Of a stretch of DNA of 64,000 nt, positions 41,244-53,223 are shown one piece after another. The position numbers were made by a program, and so were the translations under genes. Position 1 is the stretch's first letter, and every line of letters begins with the position of its first letter. The notes beneath the pieces were generated by a model, which did not search any database, was not told where the DNA came from, and saw only the letters and a program-made list of their open reading frames with translations. The stretch is taken from assembly GCA_051294375.1 (NCBI GenBank), contig CM119263.1:7984635-8048634 (forward strand), in the 5' to 3' direction. Source of the DNA: Paraspadella gotoi. Its lineage: Eukaryota > Chaetognatha.

Positions 41244-44200
41244 ATGAATCAGTATTGCCCGAACGGCACGGACGCGCTTCTGGTGGAGTGGCCCCTGACG
41301 CCACGGCTGCAAGCGGCCGCCGTCTCCTGCGCCGTTGTCAAACGCAAGATGGAGACGCATCCGACGGCCACGTTCAAGCGGATCCTCGAATTCATAGACG
41401 TCGACGGTGAGAACTGTTGACGGGCTAACAGATGATTGGGGAACTGTTGAAAATCTCGACGAATGGTACATTGGGGTAACCTGACTTGCAAGCAAAAGGC
41501 TTGCTTTAGCTGGGGAACGAATGTCTTCGGTCGCAGGATTAGAAAAAAAGAAACCGTAACTGATTCGAGGGGTAAATTACGACGTCTTGCCTTCTCCATC
41601 TCTATCTTTTAATTCTCTCCTTTCTATTTTTTTTTCTTTTCTTTCTTTTTTTTTCGTCTCTTCTAATAAAATAAATCTACTCTACTTTTTTGCAATTCAT
41701 GGCCTTAAATAAAGGTTCCGCTAATTGAATTGAATGTTTCTTTCAAATATAAAATCAGATGAGCTTTAGATAATAAAATTGTAATAGATATGACTCGAAT
41801 AAATATTTGCAAAAGTTAAGACCCATTTACCAAAGAAACCATTACTTACATTTTAAGCCTTAACCTTAGATTATGGCGTCGTTTTATTTATTTATCTATT
41901 TATTGCTTTTTTAATCGACACTGGCTCAATTTACGATTCCTCCACTAACTTCCTTTTCTTCGTCCCCGAAACCATTACCGCTTCATGCAAATTTTTCTCA
42001 TTGTCTCCGTCTCACTCTTTGTTTGTTGTTTTGAGCCTCATTTCCTACGAGGAGATCTTTTTTCTCCTCGTTGATCTTTCTTCCTTAGATCAAAAACCAA
42101 ATTCTCTCTTTTCTTTTTTTGATCCAACTCTCCTTTCATTTTTGGATTAATTTCTCTTTTCTTTTTTATATTTAACTCTCTTTTCTTTTTTCAACAAACT
42201 CTTTTTTCTTTTTTGATCAAAATCTCTTTTCTTTTTTTTATGAAAGTTTATTTTCTTTTTTGAATAAAATTCTGTTGTCTTTTTTTGATCAAACTTTATT
42301 TCCTTTTTTTAACAATTTTTTTATTTTATTTTTATGAATTTCTCTTTTTTTTATCAAACTCTCTTTTCTTTTCTTTTTTCTTTTTATGATCCAACTCTTT
42401 ATTTTTATTACATTTTTTTGTTTTGTTCAAACTATCTTTTCTTCTATTATCAAACTCCCTCTTTTTGGATCAAAACCTATTTTTATTTTCTTTATATGAC
42501 AAAACTCTCTTTTCTATTTCACTTTCTTCTTCTTTATTCAAACTCTCTTTTCTTTTTCTTTTCAACGTTATTTCTTTCTGGATCAGAGTTTCCTCGTCTT
42601 ATCTTGCATTTTATAACCGCTTCATTCCCATCATATCCAAACGATATCGCCAGATTTCTTTCAAGATCCAATCAGACTTCTTTCGCCTTTTTCCTTTTTC
42701 CCTTTTAATTTCACCTCTGACTTTGTCCCTCCATTCATTTTTCGCTCTTGCGTTTCTTTTCATATTATTGGTTCTTTCTTTTTTCTCATATCAACATCGC
42801 TTTTCCTTCGCGTTTCGATGGCTCATTTATTCCTCCCAGTCTATTTTTAGCTTCTTTTCCTCGTCTAGCAATATTCCTTGCCTGAGAACATTCGATTAAT
42901 TATCTCCCGAGTATCAGTTTAATTCCCCTTTTTTTACGTTTTACTCGATTCTGATTGTGATGCTACGACTCACTCTGTTTGATTGTTATCATTTCAAAGA
43001 AATGAATTTTTTTTTTCTCCGATACTTGCGGCAACTTCGAATGAGAAAATTAATCTCGTCTTTTCACTTTCCAATGGTTTCCAAAATCAACTTTCTACTG
43101 CTCAATTCTTGGAATCATTTCATCACCTGATGGGAAATTCCTATTTGTCATTGTCATTGTTACTGTAATTTTCATTTTCACTGTCACTATTCCTGCTGCT
43201 TTTTTCAATCATATTCTTTGTTAATATTTTTTTCTTACATTATAATCTTCCTTTATAACCAAATATCGTTGGGATTTAATCTAATTTAATCCCTTCAGAT
43301 AATCCAATCAAGTAAAATATAATAGAGAATTGCCATCGTTTGCCGATCGAAAATTGCTACGGCGCCAATTCCATATTGTGTGAATGAGAGCGATCGGAAA
43401 TCCCCATTAACCGAGAAAATGGAAGAGGAAGAAGGAAACAAAAGGGAAAGACTCATGAATTTGTGAGAAGGATTTTTGGTGAAAGTCATCGATGAATGAG
43501 GAGGAGGAGGAGGAGGAGGAGGAAGAAACTGAAGGGGCACATTTGGCGCGAAGACGAATCCATCTTTCTATTCATTTCATTTCTTCGTCTCTCCTCAGAC
43601 CCTGGAATTCCTTAGTACCTTTTCCTCAATATTTTTCTAGCTTAATGCACAATTATTTACATATAATTTGTACATAAATATTTATTTATTCCCTTTCTTT
43701 TTCGTTGATTCGTCCATTTCACTCTCTTTTCTCTTGTATCGCCATTTTGTAAAATTAATAACGCTCAGCGATCTTTTACTTCCACAGTCAACGTGACACG
43801 CGAATGCGACGTCAATGGTTCCTGGTTCAAAGCCAATTACTCTCGATGCACAGATTACTCAAACGTAAGAGAATCTTTATGTATACTTACTCTTTTTTTT
43901 TCTTTTTGCCCCTTTTGTGACGTGGGTTTTGTTAGGATTCCAAGTTTTTTTTTTTGTGACGACGCCCTATCGTTTCATGTTATTAGTGTCTATCTGATGT
44001 TTATCTTATGTTTATCTGATGTTTTTATCTGATGTTTTATTTTTATTCATTGTTTTTTTTTTGTTTAAATTATTTTACAGTCACATTTGCTTTGTGATAA
44101 CCCCTTACGATTTTAATGATTTTCTATTTTTTTTTGTGATGACCCCTTAATTCCAGCGGGATTTCTACTCGAGAAATTACAGCGCGGCTGAGGTGATCTA

Positions 44201-44281
44201 CTTGACGGGCAACAGCGTCTCTCTTGCCGCTTGCCTTGTCGCCCTCTTTATTTTTCTTTACTTCAAGTGAGATGAGAGAGA

Positions 44282-44348
<67 letters not shown>

Positions 44349-44943
44349 GGAGGGGAAATAAAAGATTGTACAATTTCAGGCCTTAAGTGAATCACTAAAG
44401 TGATTTACAATAAAGTGATTTACAATAAATAAAAACGGAAAGAAAATCACGTATTTTTTACGAGTTTACCATCGACTAATGATGAGCAAATGTTCGTCGT
44501 CTCTGGCTGAAGTTTCCATGAAGAATAATGGAACCTTGTAATGCACCTTTAAACATCATAAAAAAAAAGGAGAGACACTATATCCTTCTCCATAAACAAA
44601 ACATTAAGGCGACTAAGCAATCTCATTTTCTCTTGTTTATACCTCCCACTCAGGAGTTTGCGATGTTTGCGCAACCGAATTCACTCCAACTTAATCATCA
44701 CGTTCATCCTGAAAAACATCTGCTTCTTTCTTCTCTTCGCCATTGGTTCGTTCATGAATAATGAGTTTATGCGGGGATTTATATTGGATAGAGACGTTTA
44801 ATGTTGCGTCCCGTCAAATTAGTCGTTCAGTATTAGTGGAATGAGCTGATTTCACATCTTTGTATCTGATAGCCCTGGGTTACAGGCCGGTTAAACCACC
44901 GGTAGCAAGCCTCCTAAGATACGGCATCCAAGGCAACTGGCAA

Positions 44944-44991
<48 letters not shown>

Positions 44992-45404
44992 TTGGGGCAG
45001 GCCTCACCGTCAGAGCTTTTTGGCAACCCCCTCTCCTCTCGGTCACTATTTTTTTTTATCTAACTTCAAGTCTTAATATATTTAAATTTATTGTTTTTTT
45101 TTATTATGTCAGGAGAAGTTTCATCGAAGGAAACGTCTTCCAGCGTCGCGGGAGTCTGTTGCAGGTTTGTTTGTTTGTTTTATCTTTTTGATTGTTTGTT
45201 TGTCGTCGTAGTTGTTGTTGTGGTCGCGAAAGACAAAATGCGCTGATGTTTTGAATTTTTCAAGTGCGCCGAGTCATCAATCATTTTTCCTTTGTTCCTG
45301 AAAGTCAGTTCGATTTCCATGGAGAGTGAATTTTTAAAAAAAGGAACAACGAAAGGTTATCAACGAAGTTTGACGAGAAAATGATGAAAGTGACGATGAT
45401 GTGA

Positions 45405-45483
<79 letters not shown>

Positions 45484-46431
45484 CGATGATGACTTTTTTT
45501 GAAAGTTAAAAAAAAGTGTCGTCGTTGTTTTCGTTTTCTGTGTTTTGACCTCGCGCGATCCAAAAATTGTATATGTATAATTGTATATATATGTAATATT
45601 TATAACTCGTGCAATGATTTTTGAGTTCACTCGTAATAATGACGTCTTTTTTTTCTTCTCCTCAGCGTGTTCATTTCCTTTTATCACTACATCCGGATGA
45701 CCAACTTCGGGTGGATGTTCGTCGAGGGACTCTATCTCTATCTCGTCGTCGTCTGGACTTTCACGGGATCCAGGATTAAGAGATTCTGGTTCTTCGTCCT
45801 CATCGGATGGTGTAAGACAATGAATCATGTAAACAAACTAAATAACTGGGAGGAAAAAAAAAAAGAAGGAGCGCTTGGGCGAAGAGAAAGGAGGGAATGT
45901 GTTCGCTGAGGCGGAGCTCTCCTGTCGTTGAGTCGGAAAATCGTTGTTACCGGAGAAAACTCGTAAAAACGGCGAGGAGACTGACGAAAGAGTTACACGT
46001 GCGGAGAATTGAATCGTCGTCGTTGTCGTCGTTGTCGTTCCAGTTGTACCTTGCAAGACGATGATGAATTTTCGGACGAAATTTGTACAAACTATGTAAA
46101 AACTAGCCATTCATAATAAAGCTACATAGTCATAAACTAGGAACTTGCCGTCTGGCTTCGGACCGACTATATTCGGTTAAGGCCTCAGTCCCTCTTACAC
46201 GATGATAACGTAGCAAGAAGCTTCGAATCCCCATTGTCACAAGAAATGATTTAAGTGGCATTAAATAATAAAATAAAGTGAAGGAAACCTCACGATTTTG
46301 CTCACTGCCCCCCCCCCGCTCTCCTTATCTCCATGAGCCGAAGAATTCACGTGAAACCGACGTGATCCGTTTTTTTTTCGTCTCAAGAAGAAGGAAGATT
46401 AAAAAAGGAGGAATAGCAGGAGACAGAACAC

Positions 46432-46507
<76 letters not shown>

Positions 46508-47969
46508 CTACGCATCTGTTATAACATTTTCTGGTCAGTTCATAGTCATCATCCATTTCTCATTCTCTTTTCTTCAACTTAAGTTTTCATACATCAGTTA
46601 TTACATAATAGTTCACATGTAGTGCATTATTATTTGTCTCCCCATCTCTCGCTCTTTTCAAAGGTTTCCCCATTATTCCCATGACGGCTTGGGTGATGGC
46701 GCGGGCTCTGAACGGCATCCATCTTTGCTCATTTCCCGACTTAAAACTCGGCAACCAATCGGGTGAGTTCAAGACGGATGCCTCCAGTTGAGCGTCACTA
46801 ATAGGACACACCAAAGTGACATCTCGTTGGCGAAAGAAGAAAGAATTTTCTTTTCACTCTTTTGAGTTATTTTTTTTTGTTCAGGAGAAATAAATCAAGA
46901 GATGAACGAATTCCATTCTGTTTACGACTATATATACATTACTCCGCTGTTATTGTCACTTTTGGTAAGCAATTTGACGATTGAAAGATTGTTTGACATC
47001 AATTTTAGTTAAACCGTTGATGTATTTATTTGTATTTTTTCAGATAAATCTCATATTTTTGTTGTCGATTCTCTGGATTTTGTTGACGAAATTGCGATCA
47101 TCAAATACAGTCGAAACTCGTCAGTACAGGTAATTTTCAATTTCAAAAAATGAATAAATTTATAAAGAAATTGAACAACGAAAGACTTTAAATATGAACG
47201 CAAAAGTTTTCTTGAATGTCCTATAACGAAAAGAGTATATCGACACTGAAAAGGGCGGAAGTGCTCTCGTTCAGGTTCGATCCGCTTCATCGCCGAATCT
47301 CCCTCTTCAACGTCATTTATAATTACGATGCGAGTCTCCACTTAGCGAATTTCCAGTCCTTGATTAACTAAATTATTGCTAGCGACGATTTTGAACGAAG
47401 TTGACATTTTTTTCCCACCACTTGAATTTGAACACTTTTTATTATCCCCACTCGCCACTTCCCTACCTCCCCCCCCGAATTTCCCGCGCGCAACAGGAAA
47501 GCCTTCAAAGGAATGTTTTTCATCATTCATCTCTTCGGCCTCACCTTTATCCTCTTCCTCACCCATTCGTCGGACGACCCCAGAGTCAAAACCGCCTTCG
47601 ACGTTACTAACGCCATCTTGGAATCCTTTCAAGTACTAGTATACACTTTCGCACGCCCGCAAATCGCAAACAAAATATAAAAAAAAATAAATAAAAACAA
47701 AGTTTTATCGCTGTTTCACTCGAATGAAGCCTCAAAACGACAGAGAAAGTTCAAATTAAAAAAAAAAAGGAATCTAAAATACGATTGGAAAGTATTAAAA
47801 ATTGTTTCCTTTTTTCTTTTTTTTTCTTCCAATTTCTGAGTTTTGAAAATCCTGAATTAGTTTTTTCGTTCAAACAGGTTTTTATCCTTTGATCTTTTCT
47901 TCATCTTTTTCTTTTTTCTTTTAGGGTCTCTGCGTTTCGTTTTTTTTCTGCTTCGCTAATAAAGAGGTA

Positions 47970-48014
<45 letters not shown>

Positions 48015-48556
48015 TCTCTCTCTCTCTCTCTCTTTCTCTCTCTGACAATTCTTAGTTTCAATGTCTTCTCCAGGTGAGATCGGCCATTTGTCGAAGAGTC
48101 AATCACTGGCGCCAATCAAAAGCAATCAGCGGCAGAAGAAGAGATTCCAGGCGAAACACTCAGGTTCGTTGATTCAGATTCAATTACTTTAAACTTTAAA
48201 GACAATTATATCATCGCATTGTACTATATTATTATTGTATTTTTGTCATGTTGAATAAGGAATATCCAAACTGTTCATTTGTTTAGACAGCGATGTCACT
48301 CCGTCTGTCGCGAGCAGATGACTCCTCATCCGGGACCCAGGCATTCTATCTTCGTTTTTATTCCAACAAAGTAACAACACTTTTTCTTAATAAATTTATA
48401 TCCTGATTGACCGATTGTTTATAACTTTTTTGACCATTCGTTATTTCTTTATCTAAATAAATCAATAAATTAATTAATTATTTTTTTATTTATTTATTTA
48501 TCTTTTTTTCTTTTTTTCTTTCTTTCTTTCTTTCTTTCTTNNNNNNNNNNNNNNNN

Positions 48557-48588
<32 letters not shown>

Positions 48589-49216
48589 TCAATTTTGCAA
48601 CCGTCCATTACTAACCCCGATATTTTTTTATTGATTGCAATCATAAACTAAGTCACATGATTTAAAACACTACATATAGTCACATATAATATATAGTAGT
48701 AGTATTTCCGTTGTATTTTCTTCAGCACCGAAATTCTCGGAAGGCGTCGGACGGTTCCGTCGACTCGATGCCGATCGGAGCGACGAGACATTCCAGCGTG
48801 TGAGTCTAAAGGCATTTAAATCTCTGATATTTTAAAACTGGTTTAATTTAATGTAACATTATTAAACTTTTAAATTAAACAACTCAAAAAGTTAATTCAA
48901 ATTCCTCGAACTCTTTGTATAATTAAAAAATCATTAGTATAAAAGTAAAGATAAAGATGTGAAAGTAAAGATAAACCTCTATCGTTAACTCTCCCCTTCC
49001 CCCCCTCATAAATTCAGATGCTCCAAAGACGTGGATTCTCGTCGCGTCTCACGCAGCTCGTCGAACGGAAACGATCGACGCTCGGCCTCCGCGCGCAATG
49101 CCGCCGTCAACGCCGCCGTCAGCGCCGTCTCCACAGTGCGCGAGGAGACCGAGAGCTTGACCGACAACTGTGTCGACGAATCCGCGCCCGACCGCCCGGG
49201 CGCACCTAGAGCCTGA
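41244..49216 (+). CDS. Class B (secretin-family) GPCR, CRF/diuretic-hormone-44 receptor-like
   Basis: A seven-helix peptide-hormone receptor expected to signal through Gs. Fifteen exons join in frame: 41242-41406, 43788-43864, 44157-44266, 44654-44745, 45113-45164, 45666-45811, 46664-46762, 46885-46964, 47044-47129, 47497-47632, 47925-47966, 48074-48163, 48287-48370, 48726-48799 and 49018-49216 (509 aa from Met 41244). Diagnostic segments are SLRCLRNRIHSNLI (ICL1/TM2), MTNFGWMFVEGLYLY (TM3), LTKLRSSNTVETRQYRKAFK (TM5-6, very close to vertebrate CRHR), ILESFQGLCVSFFFCFANKE (TM7) and VRSAICRRVNHW (helix 8). The hormone domain has REC-NGSW and NYSRC. The first exon follows an AG acceptor, so a signal-peptide exon may be missing. 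The Ser/Arg-rich tail may be phosphorylated. Confidence 0.88.
44280..44350 (+). repeat. (GA)n microsatellite
   Basis: It lies just after the donor of receptor exon 3. Confidence 0.95.
44947..44988 (+). repeat. (TA)n microsatellite
   Basis: About 20 TA units, flanked by moderately GC-rich sequence of unknown origin (44868-44945 and 44990-45045) that could be a decayed mobile element. Confidence 0.9.
45403..45490 (+). repeat. (GAT)n microsatellite
   Basis: About 28 GAT units in receptor intron 5; it produces spurious Ser- and His-rich ORFs on the minus strand. Confidence 0.95.
46432..46505 (+). repeat. (TC)n microsatellite
   Basis: Two TC runs separated by one interruption, receptor intron 6. 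Confidence 0.95.
47971..48044 (+). repeat. (TC)n microsatellite
   Basis: Occupies most of receptor intron 11, only a few bases after the donor at 47967. Confidence 0.95.
48505..48590 (+). repeat. (TTTC)n microsatellite with a 16-base assembly gap
   Basis: TTTC units flank N bases at 48541-48556, so the true array length is unknown. It lies in receptor intron 13. Confidence 0.9.
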
Positions 49217-50308
49217 CCTCGTCGGAAGAAAAAACGGCGCCGACAACCCAATCTTCAAGATGAAGTACGCGGGGTTTTTGTGTTTTTTTAGCGTCTGGGG
49301 ACCGGAGATGACGCCAGCTAATATTTCTCACGGCGGTGTGCCGTTATACCCTCGTGAGTCGTGACCCTTGCCAGTGATACTCACTCTCTCCGTCTCTCTC
49401 TTATTTAATTTTTATGTTAGTAACTTTACCCTCATATTATCGTAAGCTCATAACTTCATATTGTGTTTTCATATTGATCTACAAATGTTCCAAAACAGAG
49501 ACTAATAGCTGTGAACCCAAATGTGAAAATATGATTGTGATTAATATTGTTTCACTGATTGTTACTACATAAAAAGATTACAAACGAAAGACTATCAGTT
49601 GAGTTAATTTACGATTTATGTTAGGGTTAGGCAAAAATGTTGATCTCGAATCGATTTCTCATTTCGATGACGTTTTCTCATCGACAAATCGACAATGAAT
49701 TTGCAGTTTTCCCTTTTGTTTAGCCTCAAAACTTGCCGAGTCATGCAGAGAATGAATCAGCAGATTTTGACCAATCAGAAAGGTTTAAAAATTATCTCCA
49801 AACAAAGAGCTGCACCGGAACCAAACGATGTTATTTGTGCTCTACCATTGAAAAACAAGGTCCCCGGATGAATGGTTTGTAATTATAAGAAGTTATTAGT
49901 AAATTTTACCAGAAAAAACCTTTTGTTTTGTTTATTTCATAAAAAGAATGTTCATAGTTCAATATCATTTGCTATATCATGATTCAAGTCATCGCCCACG
50001 AGTATAGTTCTTTATGCTAATTCTACTGCCCGAACCTCTTTCGCAATTCTTCCCGATTATAATTCAAAATAAGTGATAATTCTAAAAAGACTTAAGTTAA
50101 GACCCAAACATTAATCTTTTTTTTTCTTCAACCGACCAGAATATTGACGATCAGATTTTGCACGCAACTCAACCCTGTTCCAGTGGACTCCGCTCCACCA
50201 CATTCTTCTCGCTCCATCTCGTTCCTTCTTTTCGCTCAGTTGTTCTTGCGCTCAGTTTCGAAATTTTCTCCGAGCTTTTCCAGGTCCCTGGATTTTCGAA
50301 CTGCGGAG
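49217..50308. other. Intergenic, 3' of the receptor and upstream of SQSTM1
   Basis: The first 150 bases are probably receptor 3' UTR. The rest is AT-rich without recognisable exons. Confidence 0.4.
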
Positions 50309-50316
50309 TATAAAAG
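50309..50316 (+). promoter_or_regulatory. Candidate TATA box for SQSTM1
   Basis: TATAAAAG lies in a GC-richer local context (GCGGAG-TATAAAAG-GGAGG), about 1 kb upstream of the SQSTM1 start codon. Because an AG precedes that ATG, a 5' non-coding exon starting near 50340 and an intron in the 5' UTR would fit. It is inferred from sequence only. Confidence 0.45.
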
Positions 50317-50631
50317 GGAGGAGAACGAATACGAGATCAAACGCTTCTCAACTCTCAACTCTACGCGATACGGAAAAATAAATTTTTCTCGCCAACCAAA
50401 CACAATAAAATATATATATAAATATAAATCAACCGATAATCCTAACATCGAAACGTCAGAAAACAACAAATCAATCTTATTCTCTCGAGTCTGCAGTCTT
50501 TCAGATTCTCTCTAATAATTTACAATACGACGAAATTTCTTTTTTTTACAAAAAAGAAAGATTTTTTCATTGAATTTCGCAAAATGAATTCGTCTCGAGC
50601 TTCGTCGTCGGCGGGTTTCCAGGCGGGCAGG

Positions 50632-51165
50632 GTGGGTTGATTGACTGAGTCTGACCTTTTTGGTGATTGTTTTCCAGGCTGGACAGGTGGGTTGATTGAC
50701 TGATTCTGAACCTTTTTGGTGATTGTTTCCAGGCTGGACAGGTGGGTTGATTGACTGATCTGACCTTTTTGGTGATTGTTTCCAGGCTGGACAGGTGGGT
50801 TGATTGACTGATCTGACCTTTTTGGTGATTGTTTTCCAGGCTGGACAGGTGGGTTGATTGACTGATTCTGACCTTTTTGGTGATTGTTTCCAGGCTGGAC
50901 AGGTGGGTTGATTGATGATTCTGACCTTTTTGGTGATTGTTTCCAGGCTGGACAGGTGGGTTGATTGACTGATTCTGACCTTTTTGGTGATTGTTTCCAG
51001 GCTGGACAGGTGGGTTGATTGATTGATTCTGACCTTTTTGGTGATTGTTTCCAGGCTGGACAGGTGGGTTGATTGACTGATTCTGACCTTTTTGGTGATT
51101 GTTTCCAGGCTGGACAAGCGTGATTGATTGTCTGATTCTGACCTTTTTTGGTGATTGTTCCGCGA
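50632..51165 (+). repeat. Tandem array of intron-like 53-55-bp units (about 9.8 copies)
   Basis: Units begin GTGGGTTGATTGA at 50632, 50687, 50742, 50795, 50849, 50903, 50956, 51010 and 51064; the tenth is decayed. Each contains, in order, a 5' splice-site-like CAG|GTGGGT, a branch-like CTGAC, a T-rich tract (CCTTTTTGG, TTGTTTC) and a 3' splice-site-like TTTCCAG. The part between CAG and the next GT is only GCTGGACAG (9 nt). Because units are near multiples of three, the minus strand stays open in two frames (201 and 217 codons); I regard those as by-products. The array lies between the TATA box and the SQSTM1 start codon. Confidence 0.9.
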
Positions 51166-51296
51166 TTTTTCAAAAAATCCTAATTATTGGTAATTTTTAG
51201 ATAAGTTGTACGGTTTGTCTGATCTTTTTGAAAACTCATGTTACAATTTTTTTTTCTAATCTCACGCCCCCGATACCTTCACAATCACAATCACAG

Positions 51297-53177
51297 ATGA
51301 GCGTGAAAGCCTTTCTCTACTCCGACGTGGCCCGAGTTGGAGAAGGCGACCCGGAGGTACGTCGCTTCCCCGTCGACGAGTCGGCCGCCACCAGCTTCAC
51401 TTACCTGAAGGAGAAGGTCAAGCAGTACTTTCCGCAGCTGCAGCGGCGGGAATTTCAACTGTACTGGAAGGGTGAGTTTACTATCGGTCATCGACATGTT
51501 AAATGTATCGAATGGACTTAGTTAAAATGGATTAAACAATTAATCAATAAACCGATTAACCAAATTCAGATTCTGACGGAGATTTCGTCTCTTTCTCTTC
51601 GGACGACGAACTCGTGGAAATCCTGACTGAAATGACGGCGGCGGAGAAACCGGATCCGATGCAGGTGATCAATCAATCAATCACATGATTTAATCACTCA
51701 AGCGAAAAATCATTTCATTTTTCTTGTCAATCTTTCAAAGCCGTTGCTGAATTGAGACAGTCAAATCTATTCACAAAGAAGTCAATCAATCAATAATGTA
51801 ATAATCAATCAATCTATTAACCATTCTATCAATCTTCATTCTTAAGGATAACCCCACTCAACTGCTATTGAGAATTTTCATCTTGGCGCCGCTATCTTCG
51901 ACATCCGGTCAGCAATCCGCGCCGCAAGGCGCCGCCCAATCGGTTCCGCAAGGCGAGCCTCAGAATCCGCTGCAGGACGTCCTCTTCAACTTTTTTAGCG
52001 CCTTCAATCCTGACGGCGCCGCGCACTCCGCCGCGCACAACGCCGCCCACGCCGCCGGTCATGCAGCCGGAGCTGCAGCCGCCGCGGCCTCCGCGTCCAA
52101 AGCCGCCAGCGCCGCCGCCGACGCTCCGGCGCCGGAGCCCGCCTCATCGGCGCCGGCGGGAGACAACGGAACCGGAAACGAAGAGCGCAGACATATCGGC
52201 GTCGTTTGCGACGGATGCGAGGGACCCATCATCGGTAAGATTTTGTCGTCGTCGCTGTTGTTGTTGTTATTGATGTAGCCTTTATCGGTAAAGGTCGTCA
52301 TTGTCATTGTCTTGCTCATCATCGTAAATTACATGGTCTTTTTAGTAGTATTATTGTTGATTTTCAAATTTATCGCCAGGAATCCGCTACAAGTGCATGG
52401 ACTGCCCCGACTACGACCTTTGCTCGGCCTGCTTCGGGAAGAACCTCCACAGCGAGCACGCCATGATGACGATCCAGCGCCCGGGAGACGGGAGGTGAGT
52501 CTGAGACTGAGAAGCAAAATCAAGAATAAAGAAAGTGAGGCGCCGTACAATACCGCTCTTTCTCAAACTTACCGAAAAATTGGTATCCCGTTTTGTTCAA
52601 AAGTCATTAAAGATCAGTGCTTATTTAAGAATAAAAATCAAGTTATCTATGGAATCATTTCGTTTTTTCTTTATCGTATTGATATTTAAAGACCAAATAA
52701 ATTCCTTATCAACAACTCTCTTTCTCTATATTCTTTTTNNNNNNNNNNNNNCCCCCTATTTTTTCTCTTTTTCCAAAGTTTTATTTCTCGGTAATTAAAT
52801 TTCTGCAGGTTACGGTTCCTCGATGCCGCAATGCCGTAATGCCGCGATGCTTTACTCTTTTCCTTCATTCCCCTTCTCCCATTCGCGCTAGGTTCAAAGC
52901 CCACCCGTTTTTCTTCGGAGGACGCCGTGGCGGAGGATGGGGTTGCCGCTTCGGACGCAGTCACCCGTACAAGGAGCACGGACCGCACGGGCACGGACCG
53001 AACGGGCACGGACCGCACGGGCACGGACCGAAAGGGCACGGACCGAAAGTGCACCTTCCACACTGCGCAAAAGGGCAAAGGCGCCAAAAGAAGATGCAGG
53101 AGATGGAAGAGATGATGAGGAATGTGGTGAGTCGAGTGGAGAAATTGCACAAATTGCAAAAATGCTATTGATGGAAA

Positions 53178-53223
<46 letters not shown>

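Noticed and set aside
42334-42899. Phe/Leu/Ser-rich plus-strand ORFs that resemble membrane proteins
   Set aside because: The sequence is a T-rich CTTTTCTTTTTTGATC-like degenerate repeat inside receptor intron 1; hydrophobicity comes from T-richness.
46140-46260. Possible tRNA gene or tRNA-like SINE (contains AGCTTCGAATCCCC)
   Set aside because: Only the B-box-like motif is present; no A box at the right spacing and no cloverleaf that I can fold by eye.
50512-51173. Two long minus-strand ORFs (201 and 217 codons) across the tandem array
   Set aside because: They are periodic translations of a roughly 54-bp repeat in two overlapping frames with no non-repetitive domain; the plus-strand splice-like structure explains the sequence better.
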